A stretch of DNA of 64,000 nt from assembly GCA_015057375.1 (NCBI GenBank), contig SVEM01000001.1:90243-154242 (forward strand), in the 5' to 3' direction. Position 1 is the first letter of the stretch. Each line of letters opens with the position of its first letter. The translations under genes and the position numbers were made by a program. Source of the DNA: Lachnospiraceae bacterium (GTDB taxonomy: Bacteria; Bacillota; Clostridia; Lachnospirales; Lachnospiraceae). This document shows, piece by piece, positions 28,093-36,864 of the stretch. The notes under the pieces are model-generated. The model was not told where the DNA came from and did no database searches. It saw nothing but the letters and a program-made list of their open reading frames with translations.

Positions 28093-29235
28093 TTACCATA
28101 TACGATAATTACCGCTTAATGCAAGCAGTGCAAATAAGTAAAGGCAATTATCATAATATCTTCTGTTTCCGGTGCGGAGAGGCGTTTCATAAAACAGTCT
28201 CACACACTCCTCGGCATGTTCACCTTTTGCTGCCAGTGACGCCATTGCATTGGTCGCAATAATTGCCACCGGATGAAGTGCAGGTTCATCAATAACCGTT
28301 CCGTCAATCTCATATATTTTGAAATCTTTATTGCCAACGGTTTCGCAGAAAAATCTCTGTATGTTATCAGCACATACCGTATTCCACTCATCCTTTGCAA
28401 ACCATTCATAATCAAGTCCGATATTAGCAGCAACTCTGTAAGCATCACTATAATACCAGTCGTGTCTGTATTTGGCCCATCGGCCTGTACTGATATGCGG
28501 TGTTCCATCATATTCTGCATATTCTGCCGCAAGACCTGTCACCGGATGACATGCTTTCTTAAGATATTCACGGCTTGCTACCGCTGCTTCTTTCCAGAAC
28601 TCTCTGTCACATTCATCTGCCCATAATGCAAACAACTCATAAAAATGAGGAAGATGATACGACGGATCTGACCAGTTACATTCTGCTACAAACTTAATAA
28701 GCTTATTATCTTTATCCCACATCGGGCTTCCCGGTTCTTTTTCTCCGTTATGAAGACAGGCTCTTAAAATATCCTTAGCTCTTTCGGAATAATTAAATAT
28801 TCCTTCACCGTCTCCCCATCTGTGTGACGCAAAGAATAATGCCATTGCAAAATATTCTTCTCCGTCAGGCGCCGCGCCTTCGGCATTTTTCTCTCCGGTA
28901 GTCTTACATGACCAGCCAAAATAACCTTTATTATAACCTTCGGTATTATACATGTAGGTATATGCCCACTTCCAGATTCTGTCGAATTCTTCTTTCCAGT
29001 TCATCTGGACGCTCATCATCATACCGTAGCTCATACCTTCGGTTCTTGCATCATTATTTCCCGTATCTTCAAGATACGCCATGTCATCACCTACGGTATG
29101 ATAGAATCTTTCGTCATCATTTCCGTAAAACACGGTCTGAAATGCATCTTTAATCTTCTTATCAATATCTTCCTGTGAATAACCGAGTTCAGCAAACACA
29201 TTACGATATTTTCCGGTCTCAAATGCACCTTTCAT
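28093..29235 (-). CDS. glycoside hydrolase family 8, reducing-end xylose-releasing exo-oligoxylanase-like
   Basis: 380 residues, close to the length of the Bacillus halodurans Rex enzyme. GH8 active-site positions are visible: general acid Glu66 in DARTEGMSYG, Asp124 in AAPDGEEYF, and Asp264 in WYYSDAYRV as base candidate. There is no signal peptide, so it should act in the cytoplasm on imported xylo-oligosaccharides, removing xylose from the reducing end. It sits between glmM and tig, with no transporter or xylose gene nearby, which is unusual. The ribosome-binding site GGGAGG is 11 bases from ATG. Confidence 0.88.
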   Translation of the reverse strand: MKGAFETGKYRNVFAELGYSQEDIDKKIKDAFQTVFYGNDDERFYHTVGDDMAYLEDTGNNDARTEGMSYGMMMSVQMNWKEEFDRIWKWAYTYMYNTEGYNKGYFGWSCKTTGEKNAEGAAPDGEEYFAMALFFASHRWGDGEGIFNYSERAKDILRACLHNGEKEPGSPMWDKDNKLIKFVAECNWSDPSYHLPHFYELFALWADECDREFWKEAAVASREYLKKACHPVTGLAAEYAEYDGTPHISTGRWAKYRHDWYYSDAYRVAANIGLDYEWFAKDEWNTVCADNIQRFFCETVGNKDFKIYEIDGTVIDEPALHPVAIIATNAMASLAAKGEHAEECVRLFYETPLRTGNRRYYDNCLYLFALLALSGNYRIW

Positions 29236-29253
29236 CTATTTGCATACCTCCCG

Positions 29254-30600
29254 TTATACTACATGACCTTTTTGTTTTAAAACATCCGCTATCATGTCCG
29301 TATACTTTTTGCAAAGCTCATCGCTCTCTGCTTCAACCATAATTCTTATAAGCGGCTCAGTACCGCTTTCACGAAGAAGAAGTCTGCCGTTATCTGCAAG
29401 TTCTTCTTCCACCTGTTTTGCTGCTTTAACAACATCTTCATCTGTCAATGCTGCTTTCTTATCTTCCACTGAAAGATTAACAAGAAGCTGTGGATATATA
29501 TGAACATCCTTTATAAGCTCAGATACTTTACATTTCTTTTCAAGCATTGCTTCCATGACCATAAGTGCGGTAAGGACACCGTCACCTGTTGCGGCATATT
29601 TTGCAAAAATAATATGTCCGGACTGTTCTCCGCCAAGAGAATAATTATTGTTAACCATATTCTCATATACGAATCTGTCACCTACAGCCGTTTTTTCATA
29701 TCGGATTCCGGCTTCATCAAATGCCTTATACAATCCAAGGTTAGACATAACTGTTGTGACAACTGTATCGCTGTTAAGCTTTCCTCTTTCCTTCATATAA
29801 CAGCCGCAGATATACATAATCATATCTCCGTCAACAAGGTTGCCGTTCTCATCAACACACAGACATCTGTCCGCATCTCCGTCAAATGCAAATCCAATGT
29901 CTGCACCCGTACTCTTAACAAATTCCTTAAGCCCCTCGATATGAGTCGAACCGCAATTATCATTAATGTTGGTTCCGGAAGGTTCTGCATGTATAACAAG
30001 TGTCTTTGCACCCAGAGCATCAAAAACTCCTTTTGCTATTGTTGAAGCCGAACCATTGGAACAGTCAAGTGCTACTGTTATATTATTAAATGACCTTTTT
30101 GCAAGTGAAATAAGATATCCTATATATCTGTGTCTTCCAATCGAATAATCAACGGTTCTTCCTATATCAGCTCCCGTTGCAAACGGAAGGTCATCTTTTT
30201 CTCTGTCTATGTACTCTTCAATAAGCTCGGTCAGGCTTTCTTCAAGTTTCTGTCCCTGGCCGTTAATTAACTTTATTCCGTTATCATAATAAGGATTGTG
30301 ACTGGCTGATATCATTATTCCACAATCAAATCCTTCTGTTCGCACCACATATGATACACTTGGTGTAGGAGTTACATGCAACAGATATACATCTGCTCCG
30401 CTTGCCGTAAGACCTGCAGAAAGTGCATCCTCAAACATATAGCTTGATCTTCTTGTATCTTTTCCGATAACAATTCTTGCTCTGTCATCGGTCTTGTTGC
30501 TAAAGTACCATCCAAGGAATCTTCCTACCCTGTAGGCATGATTTACTGTCAGTTTTTCTCCTGCTTTTCCTCTGAATCCATCGGTACCAAAATACTTCAT
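29254..30600 (-). CDS. glmM: phosphoglucosamine mutase
   Basis: 448 residues from ATG 30600 (GGAGG 7 bases upstream); an in-frame extension to 30636 has no site. It converts glucosamine-6-phosphate to glucosamine-1-phosphate for UDP-GlcNAc. It has KYFGTDGFRG at the N-terminus, the phosphoserine loop ISASHNPYYDNG, metal-binding FDGDADR, substrate loop GGEQSGH and phosphate loop RESGTEPLIR. It is the first gene of the glmM-GH8-tig-clpP-clpX unit, with a promoter at 30645-30673. Confidence 0.96.
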   Translation of the reverse strand: MKYFGTDGFRGKAGEKLTVNHAYRVGRFLGWYFSNKTDDRARIVIGKDTRRSSYMFEDALSAGLTASGADVYLLHVTPTPSVSYVVRTEGFDCGIMISASHNPYYDNGIKLINGQGQKLEESLTELIEEYIDREKDDLPFATGADIGRTVDYSIGRHRYIGYLISLAKRSFNNITVALDCSNGSASTIAKGVFDALGAKTLVIHAEPSGTNINDNCGSTHIEGLKEFVKSTGADIGFAFDGDADRCLCVDENGNLVDGDMIMYICGCYMKERGKLNSDTVVTTVMSNLGLYKAFDEAGIRYEKTAVGDRFVYENMVNNNYSLGGEQSGHIIFAKYAATGDGVLTALMVMEAMLEKKCKVSELIKDVHIYPQLLVNLSVEDKKAALTDEDVVKAAKQVEEELADNGRLLLRESGTEPLIRIMVEAESDELCKKYTDMIADVLKQKGHVV

Positions 30601-30644
30601 TATTTTGTCCTCCGAAATACTCTTATAAAAAATCAATCACATCT

Positions 30645-30673
30645 ATACTAACACAACAGTATTCGATTTTCAA
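30645..30673 (-). promoter_or_regulatory. promoter of the glmM-GH8-tig-clpP-clpX unit
   Basis: Minus strand TTGAAA, 17-bp spacer, TAGTAT, with a TG extended -10. The -35 directly follows the T-run of the terminator that ends the spore-protein gene. Confidence 0.6.
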
Positions 30674-30718
30674 CAAAAAATAAGCAGTCAATATGATATG
30701 CTACTATCTCATGACTGC
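30674..30718 (-). terminator. terminator after the spore-protein gene
   Basis: Minus strand stem GCAGTCA / TGACTGC with an inner GATA/TATC pairing, then TTATTTTTT. It is 17 bases past the stop of the spore-protein gene. Confidence 0.65.
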
Positions 30719-30735
30719 CCATTTTCTGATATTAA

Positions 30736-30948
30736 TTATTTAGACATCTGCTCTTCCTGCTTTTTAATCATCTGACGAACCATCTCGCCACCTACAGAAC
30801 CACTCTGGTATGAAGTAAGATCTCCGTTATAACCTTTCTTTAAAGGTACACCAAGCTCTGATGCTACTTCCATCTTGAAACGCTCCATTGCGCTCTCTGC
30901 CTCAGGTACTTCCATGTTGTTTGAGCCTGAATTTGAATTCTGTGCCAT
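30736..30948 (-). CDS. alpha/beta-type small acid-soluble spore protein
   Basis: 70 residues from ATG 30948, with GGAGGTG 7 bases upstream. The hallmark segments are MERFKMEVASELGVPL (with the conserved germination-protease site E-(V/I)-A region) and GDLTSYQSGSVGGEMVRQMI. Alpha/beta SASPs coat and protect spore DNA in the forespore. The gene stands alone between its own promoter and terminator. The promoter fits forespore sigma factors, so the organism or its recent ancestor probably sporulates. Confidence 0.93.
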   Translation of the reverse strand: MAQNSNSGSNNMEVPEAESAMERFKMEVASELGVPLKKGYNGDLTSYQSGSVGGEMVRQMIKKQEEQMSK

Positions 30949-31020
30949 TTCTTTCACCTCCGTGATTTAATTACAATATATATGAAGATAAGGAAGTAAT
31001 TACTTCTTTATCCTGATAGA

Positions 31021-31050
31021 TATTATTTCCCTGTCATGCCATATTATTCA
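31021..31050 (-). promoter_or_regulatory. forespore-type (sigma-G/F-like) promoter of the spore-protein gene
   Basis: Minus strand TGAATA, 17-bp spacer, AATAATA, which fits the sigma-G pattern (-35 like TGAATA, -10 like CATAMTA; six of seven -10 positions). It lies about 70 bases upstream of the spore-protein start. No vegetative promoter of comparable quality is seen there. Confidence 0.5.
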
Positions 31051-31127
31051 TTCACTTATTGGAAAGTTATGGTATATAAATGCATAGATATTTATAAGAA
31101 AAAAATTACAAGAAAAGCAAATATTAT

Positions 31128-32390
31128 ATGGAATACATAACATTCTTAAATAAATTTTTGTGGGGCGGACCTATACTCGCCTTACTATTATCAACTCATG
31201 TCATTATGACAATAAGAAGCAGATTTGTTCAAAAAAAGGTTCTTACCGGTATCAGATATTCAGCCGGCCAAAAAGGCGGTGCATCCGTTCTTTTTACCAC
31301 TCTTGCCGCCACACTCGGAACAGGAAATATAATAGGTGTTTCAACAGCCATTGCACTCGGCGGTCCCGGTGCACTTTTCTGGTGTCTTATTACAGGTTTT
31401 TTCGGAATGGCAACTACCTATTATGAATGTTACCTTTCAACCAAATATAAAACCTCTGAAGGCGGCGGACCGATGTATGTAATGCGCGATGTTATGAATA
31501 AGCCGTTTCTCGGAAAAACATATGCATTCTTTATGCTTCTTGTATGTATGTCAACAGGTTGTCTTACACAATCAAATGCAGTTTCAGTTTCATTCGGACA
31601 GACTTTCGGTATATCTCCCGTTATTTGCGGTTTTCTTGTTGCCATAATATCAGGGCTTGTAATTGTGGGTGGAAAAGAATCCATTGTTAAAGCATGTACC
31701 AAAATTGTTCCTGTTTTATGTGTATTTTTTATATTGGGCTGTCTGTTTTTTTTATGTAAAAATATTATATATATACCGGCAAGCATCCGTCTGATTATAA
31801 ATGATGCTTTTTCGCTCAAAGCCTGCAGCGGCGGTCTGGCAGGCGGTGGTTTTATACTGGCGGCAAGGTACGGTATTGCAAGAGGATTATTTACAAATGA
31901 AGCCGGAATGGGCTCAGCAGGTGTCTTTGCCGGAAGCAGCAACCTTTCTGCACACACCCAGGCACTTGTCTCAATGACCGCAACCTTCTGGGATACCGTC
32001 GTTATATGCACTGTTACAGGTCTAGTAATAATAAGCTCATTTCTTGCCGACCCTTCATCCATAAACGGTTATGGTTCGGGCGAATATGTCATGGCTGCAT
32101 TTTCTTCCGTTCCTTATATCGGAAAACCTTTCCTTTCTTTAGCCATCTGTGGATTTGCTATATCTACAATCATTGGATGGTTTTATCCCGGAGAACAATC
32201 AGTCAGATTTCTATTCGAAAGTAAAGAGGAACATATTCTTCCAATAATAAAGACCATCTACATAGTGATGGTCTTTCTGGGTTCGGTATTTTCCTTGGAA
32301 CAGATATGGGAACTTGCCGATCTATTCAATATATTTCTTATTGTTCCTAATGTATATATGCTTTTATTCTTCAAATCTGTCAAGAAGTGA
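31128..32390 (+). CDS. alanine/glycine:cation symporter family protein (AGCS)
   Basis: 420 residues, about ten transmembrane segments. AGCS signatures are FLWGGPILALLL at the start, RYSAGQKGGASVLFTTLAATLGTGNI in several pieces (TLGTGNIIGVSTAIALGGPGA), EGGGPMYVMRD and ARGLFTNEAGMGSA. The family imports alanine or glycine with sodium or protons. It is 30-60 residues shorter than many members at the C-terminus. The start has only a weak site (AAGAAAAG). The last 27 bases overlap the convergent oligoendopeptidase gene. Confidence 0.92.
   Translation: MEYITFLNKFLWGGPILALLLSTHVIMTIRSRFVQKKVLTGIRYSAGQKGGASVLFTTLAATLGTGNIIGVSTAIALGGPGALFWCLITGFFGMATTYYECYLSTKYKTSEGGGPMYVMRDVMNKPFLGKTYAFFMLLVCMSTGCLTQSNAVSVSFGQTFGISPVICGFLVAIISGLVIVGGKESIVKACTKIVPVLCVFFILGCLFFLCKNIIYIPASIRLIINDAFSLKACSGGLAGGGFILAARYGIARGLFTNEAGMGSAGVFAGSSNLSAHTQALVSMTATFWDTVVICTVTGLVIISSFLADPSSINGYGSGEYVMAAFSSVPYIGKPFLSLAICGFAISTIIGWFYPGEQSVRFLFESKEEHILPIIKTIYIVMVFLGSVFSLEQIWELADLFNIFLIVPNVYMLLFFKSVKK
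32249..32276 (-). terminator. hairpin inside the symporter gene, candidate terminator for the convergent peptidase gene
   Basis: Perfect 10-bp inverted repeat AAAGACCATC / GATGGTCTTT with an 8-base loop. On the minus strand it lies about 90 bases past the oligoendopeptidase stop and ends TTTATTATT. It sits within the 3' coding part of the symporter. Nothing closer resembles a terminator. Confidence 0.4.
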
Positions 32391-34139
32391 TTCAAACATC
32401 TTCATGGCAGAATTTACAGGTTTTTCGGTGCACATATCAACGTCACACATCTTAAGGAGATCTATAGGATCAAGACTTCCTCCGCTTTTCAAAAACTTTC
32501 TGTATCCATTGAGGACTTCTTTGTCGCCGTCAAGAATTGCTGATGATATTGCTATGGCTGCTGCAAATCCGGTTGCATACTGATACACATAAAATGGTCT
32601 GTAAAAATGTGGTATTCTCGCCCACTCAAGGGAGATTTCATCATCCACTACCGCATCTTCACCGAAATAGAATTCATTTAAATCCTTGTAGATTTTACAC
32701 AGCACATCCGCTGTAAGTGTTTCGCCTGCAGCGCATTTTTCATGTGTTATCTTCTCAAATTCCGCAAACATCGTCTGTCTGAAGAAGGTTGTTCTGAACT
32801 GTTCAAGAAAATAATTGATAAGATACTTCTTTTCGCTCTCTGACTTTGAATTTTCAATAAGATAATTTACAAGAAGTGCCTCATTACATGTAGACGCCAC
32901 CTCCGCAACAAATATCTTATACCCTGCATATATATACGGCTGATTTTTGTCTGAATAGTATGAATGAAGCGCGTGTCCCATTTCATGCGCAAGTGTAAAC
33001 ACACTGTTTAAATTATTCTGGTGATTAAGAAGCACATACGGATGTGTTCCATATGCTCCCCATGAATACGCACCGGCACGTTTCCCTTCATTTTCATATA
33101 CATCTATCCATCCGCCGTTAAAACCTTTTTTAAGCATCTCGATATAGTCATCACCTAATGGTTCAAGTCCGCGTGCTACTATCTCTTTTGCTTCTTCATA
33201 GCTGATATCCATATCCACATCATCCACCATCGGCGCATACAGATCGTACATATGAAGCTCTGAAAGTTTCATAGTCTTTTTTCTTATTCCTATATATCTT
33301 TGCAACAGCCCGATATTTTCATGGACCGCATCTATAAGACTTTCATATACCTGCACAGGAATAGCCGCATCTGAAAGGCTGTAATGCATGCCGCTGTCAT
33401 AATTTCTTGTCTTTGCAAAGAAATTATGCTGTTTGAGATTACCGGCATATGTTGCGGCAAGGGTATTACGGAATTTCCCATACTCTTTGTACAGATTCTT
33501 AAATGCACTTTCTCTTAAAACTCTGTCTTTCCCCTGCATATAAGACATATATTTTGCATGTGTAAGTTCTTTTTTGTTTCCGTCCTTATCCTCAGCATCT
33601 TTAAATCGAATATCAGCATTGTTAAACATCATAAAAATATCTGAAGATGTTTCCGATAATTCATTTACTCCTGCAAGAAGTTCCTCCTTATCCGCATCGA
33701 GGATATGCTTCTCTTTTCTAAATATAAGTTTAAAATATCTTTTGTATAACTTAAGTCCTTCACACGCATTTACAAACGCATCAATCTTATCACGTCCCAT
33801 TGCCATGATAGCAGGTGTAACAGATGCTGACTGAATCTGATATTTAACCATTATATTCTGTGCTCTTCCGGACATATCCTGATACAATCCCTCTCCCATG
33901 TCTTCATGAGACTTCTGATTTGCATACACATATATCTTTTCAAGTTTCTCTGAAACCATTGCATCATAATCAAGAAGTGCAAGAAGGTTTTCTGCGCTTT
34001 CGGTCATTTTTTCTGTGTATGAAGGAATTTCTGCAAGCATCTCTTCTGCTTTCGCATAATCTTCCTCCCAGAGTTCATCACTCTCATACATATCCTTCAT
34101 ATTCCACATGTAATTCTTATCCGCTTCGGAACGTTTCAT
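32364..34139 (-). CDS. pepF: oligoendopeptidase F (M3 family)
   Basis: 591 residues, normal for PepF. Zinc site His385-Glu386-x-x-His389 in LAHEMGHALHS, with Glu413 (FVAEVAST) as third ligand. It is cytoplasmic, with no signal peptide, and cleaves short peptides. The ribosome-binding site (AAAGGG) is rather distant from ATG. The 3' end overlaps the symporter gene. Confidence 0.95.
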   Translation of the reverse strand: MKRSEADKNYMWNMKDMYESDELWEEDYAKAEEMLAEIPSYTEKMTESAENLLALLDYDAMVSEKLEKIYVYANQKSHEDMGEGLYQDMSGRAQNIMVKYQIQSASVTPAIMAMGRDKIDAFVNACEGLKLYKRYFKLIFRKEKHILDADKEELLAGVNELSETSSDIFMMFNNADIRFKDAEDKDGNKKELTHAKYMSYMQGKDRVLRESAFKNLYKEYGKFRNTLAATYAGNLKQHNFFAKTRNYDSGMHYSLSDAAIPVQVYESLIDAVHENIGLLQRYIGIRKKTMKLSELHMYDLYAPMVDDVDMDISYEEAKEIVARGLEPLGDDYIEMLKKGFNGGWIDVYENEGKRAGAYSWGAYGTHPYVLLNHQNNLNSVFTLAHEMGHALHSYYSDKNQPYIYAGYKIFVAEVASTCNEALLVNYLIENSKSESEKKYLINYFLEQFRTTFFRQTMFAEFEKITHEKCAAGETLTADVLCKIYKDLNEFYFGEDAVVDDEISLEWARIPHFYRPFYVYQYATGFAAAIAISSAILDGDKEVLNGYRKFLKSGGSLDPIDLLKMCDVDMCTEKPVNSAMKMFESLLDRFEE

Positions 34140-34168
34140 GACTTGTTATACCCTTTCAATTACAACTT

Positions 34169-34717
34169 TTATTTATAAATAATCTGATTTAACAAATTGT
34201 CTGCATCTTCAGGCGACAAAAGTGCACTTACGATTGCCGCAGCAAACTCTATAGCTGTTCCGAGTCCTCGGCTTGTAATTATATTTCCGTCTACTGCTAC
34301 AGGCTCCTTAACGCATTTTGCTCCCAAAAGTTTTTCTTCAAATCCCGGATAACAGGTTGCTTTTTTACCCTCAAGCAAATCATTAACTCCAAAGATTGAT
34401 GGTGCAGCACAAATTGCAGCAAGATACTTTCCTTCTTCTGCAAATGTATGAATCATTTTGGTAAGCTTCTCGCTATCCATAAGTTTATTGGTTCCAGGCA
34501 TCCCTCCCGGAAGCACTATCATTCCTACATTCTCAAGATTAACTGCACTTATTCCCATATCCATCTTGATTGTAATTGCATGGGATCCGGTTACATACTC
34601 TGCATCATTTACTGATACCATACTTACAGGAATATTAACTCGTCTGAGCAAATCCACTACTGTAAGCGCCTCAATCTCTTCTGTTCCATCCGCCATAAAT
34701 ACTAATACTTCTTTCAT
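34169..34717 (-). CDS. DJ-1/PfpI family protein
   Basis: 182 residues from ATG 34717; ATG 34723 is only two bases from the AAGGAG site, so the second ATG is preferred. The flavodoxin-like fold has the conserved early glutamate (MADGTEEIEA) and nucleophile elbow AAICAAPSIFG with the reactive cysteine, as in DJ-1/YajL. Proposed roles (deglycase, chaperone, oxidative-stress sensor) are debated. It lies between recU and pepF. Confidence 0.9.
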   Translation of the reverse strand: MKEVLVFMADGTEEIEALTVVDLLRRVNIPVSMVSVNDAEYVTGSHAITIKMDMGISAVNLENVGMIVLPGGMPGTNKLMDSEKLTKMIHTFAEEGKYLAAICAAPSIFGVNDLLEGKKATCYPGFEEKLLGAKCVKEPVAVDGNIITSRGLGTAIEFAAAIVSALLSPEDADNLLNQIIYK

Positions 34718-34744
34718 ACCCATTTCTCCTTTTGTTTTATTTTT

Positions 34745-35272
34745 CTATCGATCATCTATATCTGTCTGAATTGTCTGCAGATAATGTACAAAAACCCCAT
34801 CGTGTGTAGATATACAATACTTTTCATCAAGCTCGTCAAATGAAAAGCTTTTTGGCCCGCCTTCTTTGGCACGTATATAAAACTTATACAGCTCCCTGTA
34901 AGGAAGATAATAATAAATATCTATTTTTGAAAAATAAATAAGCAGAAAAGCTATACCGTCCTGCTCTTCAAACTCTTTCATAAACTCTATCTGATGCTCA
35001 TGTACATTGTGCATAGGAAATCTTTCGGTTTTACATTCCTTGGCATCAAAACATACCGGTATTCCCTGAACCACACCTATGTAATCAACCGTACTTTTCT
35101 TTTCAAAATAAGCCAGTGTTATGTGCTTTGACTCCTTATCAATATTAATAGGTGTAATAGGAGTCGGTATTTTCTGGACAACCGCCAGTTTTTTTTCACG
35201 ATATTTCTCATTTGTAAGGTTAATAAGTTCTTCAAGTGATGAACCTCTTAAACCTCTTCCGTTCCATGCCAA
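34745..35272 (-). CDS. recU: Holliday junction resolvase RecU
   Basis: 175 residues starting at TTG 35272; no in-frame ATG exists near the conserved N-terminus, and GGGGTG is suitably placed. The N-terminus WNGRGLRGSSLEELIN and IPTPITPI are RecU signatures. The nuclease core has DYIGVVQGIPVCFDAKECK (acidic and lysine catalytic positions). RecU resolves recombination junctions and assists chromosome segregation in Firmicutes. It is 6 bases after the pseudouridine synthase. Confidence 0.93.
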   Translation of the reverse strand: MAWNGRGLRGSSLEELINLTNEKYREKKLAVVQKIPTPITPINIDKESKHITLAYFEKKSTVDYIGVVQGIPVCFDAKECKTERFPMHNVHEHQIEFMKEFEEQDGIAFLLIYFSKIDIYYYLPYRELYKFYIRAKEGGPKSFSFDELDEKYCISTHDGVFVHYLQTIQTDIDDR

Positions 35273-35278
35273 CGATTG

Positions 35279-36286
35279 TCACCCCTTCATCTCACGTCGA
35301 ATGTATTTTTCAATATCATTTGGAACCGGTGCCGTAAAAGACATGCCGGATACCTTAGATAATACACCTTTTTCATTGCCGAACCTAAGCATGTATGAAT
35401 GAAGCAGAAAATGATTTAACCCCAATTCTTTTCTTGCACCATATTTGATGTCTCCTGCAACCGGATGTCCGATACTTGACAAATGTGCCCTGATTTGATG
35501 AGTCTTTCCTGTAATAAGTTTAACCGAAAGATATGTTGAATTGTCATAATTTTCAATAACATCGTATTCAGTTTCAATATAATCTGAATGATCGTATCCG
35601 TCAGATGATTCTCCCGACACAAGCCTTACTTTATTGGTACGCTCATCCTTTATGAGATAGCCTGTAAGTCTTTCTCCCGATGTAAGCCTTCCGTTTACTA
35701 TGCAGCGGTATGTCTTTTCAACTCTTCTTTCACGTACTGCCTCAGACAGTTCCTGAAGACCTTTAAGTGTCTTCCCACACGCAACAAGTCCGCTTGTGTT
35801 TCTGTCAAGTCTGCTGACGATTCCCGGCTTTTGTATTGATGATGCGTGACTGTTATCCGCATTTTTCTTCACATATGCCTCAAGAATGTCCACCAAAGAC
35901 ATGTCCGACATAACTGCTTTCTGTGAAAGAAGCCCTGCCGGTTTATTTAATATAACAATATCTTCATCCTCATAAATTATACCTACGGTGTATCTGCCGC
36001 ATCTTATATAACCTTTATCTTCATTATATACAATCTCAGGCATATCCATTCTTTTCTCAGAAACCTCATTACAAAACGATTCTATTGTTTCCTCAGAAAG
36101 GAAAAGCTCAATAACGTCAAATGCCACCAGCTTTTCACTGCCCGTGGCTTTGCCTTTATTAAGTTTTATATTCTTTTTTCTAAGCATCTTATATATGAAT
36201 CCCTTAGATGCTTTTGGCAGATATTTTAAAAGATATTTATCAAGACGCTGCCCTTCATCCTGCTCCGGTACTTTGATACTTCTCAT
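35279..36286 (-). CDS. RluA-family pseudouridine synthase
   Basis: 335 residues. An S4 RNA-binding domain at the N-terminus (QRLDKYLLKYLPKASKGF) is followed by the synthase domain with the catalytic SRLDRNTSGLV motif, holding the aspartate. It modifies uridines in large-subunit rRNA, like RluC/RluD; the exact site is not readable. The start overlaps the upstream membrane-protein gene by 4 bases (ATGA). Confidence 0.94.
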   Translation of the reverse strand: MRSIKVPEQDEGQRLDKYLLKYLPKASKGFIYKMLRKKNIKLNKGKATGSEKLVAFDVIELFLSEETIESFCNEVSEKRMDMPEIVYNEDKGYIRCGRYTVGIIYEDEDIVILNKPAGLLSQKAVMSDMSLVDILEAYVKKNADNSHASSIQKPGIVSRLDRNTSGLVACGKTLKGLQELSEAVRERRVEKTYRCIVNGRLTSGERLTGYLIKDERTNKVRLVSGESSDGYDHSDYIETEYDVIENYDNSTYLSVKLITGKTHQIRAHLSSIGHPVAGDIKYGARKELGLNHFLLHSYMLRFGNEKGVLSKVSGMSFTAPVPNDIEKYIRREMKG

Positions 36287-36855
36287 ACAACAAGTGTCCT
36301 TATGTATTTAAAACATTCTTCCTGTTTAGATGTCTTTTCGTAATCTCTCGTACCGATAATGTCAAGAAACTTACTGTAATCATCAAATACTTTTACTGTA
36401 AATCCCTCAATCTTATTATTTGCAAGACTTTCTTTCAGATAATTCTCAATGTAAGCCACATCCTGTTTTGCTTTTCCAAGCATACATAAAACCTGAGTAT
36501 CACTTATTACAACAAAGCTAAGACCCATATGTTTATCAGGTGATGTTATCACCATATCTGTCATAAGAATCGCGTTTGCACTGACTTTTTCGCTAACCTC
36601 ATCATAAAGTTCTTTTGATACCGATTTGTAAGGAAATAAAACAACATAAATAACAAATGCTTTTGTCATAGGAAGTACCATAAGTATCGCAAGTATCGTA
36701 ATGAAATTAGCTTTATCGAAATTATGCAAAAGTAATCCCACGATAAACATAAGCACTCCAACACCTAAAAACAGGAAAAACTGCATAAGCTGTCTGTTCT
36801 TTTTCTTATTAGTATAACCAAATGATCCTCTTTCAAGTTCCTTAAACATATTCAT
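36283..36855 (-). CDS. membrane protein of unknown function
   Basis: 190 residues, not recognised. It has two hydrophobic helices near the N-terminus (about 25-45 and 50-75) after a basic KKKNR segment. The rest is a soluble alpha/beta domain of about 110 residues on one side of the membrane (LSFVVISDTQVLCML, GFTVKVFDDYSKFL). It is packed tightly between a HAD hydrolase (9 bases) and the pseudouridine synthase (4-base overlap), so it belongs to this transcription unit. No catalytic motif is seen. Confidence 0.75.
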   Translation of the reverse strand: MNMFKELERGSFGYTNKKKNRQLMQFFLFLGVGVLMFIVGLLLHNFDKANFITILAILMVLPMTKAFVIYVVLFPYKSVSKELYDEVSEKVSANAILMTDMVITSPDKHMGLSFVVISDTQVLCMLGKAKQDVAYIENYLKESLANNKIEGFTVKVFDDYSKFLDIIGTRDYEKTSKQEECFKYIRTLVV

Positions 36856-36864
36856 CTAATCCTT

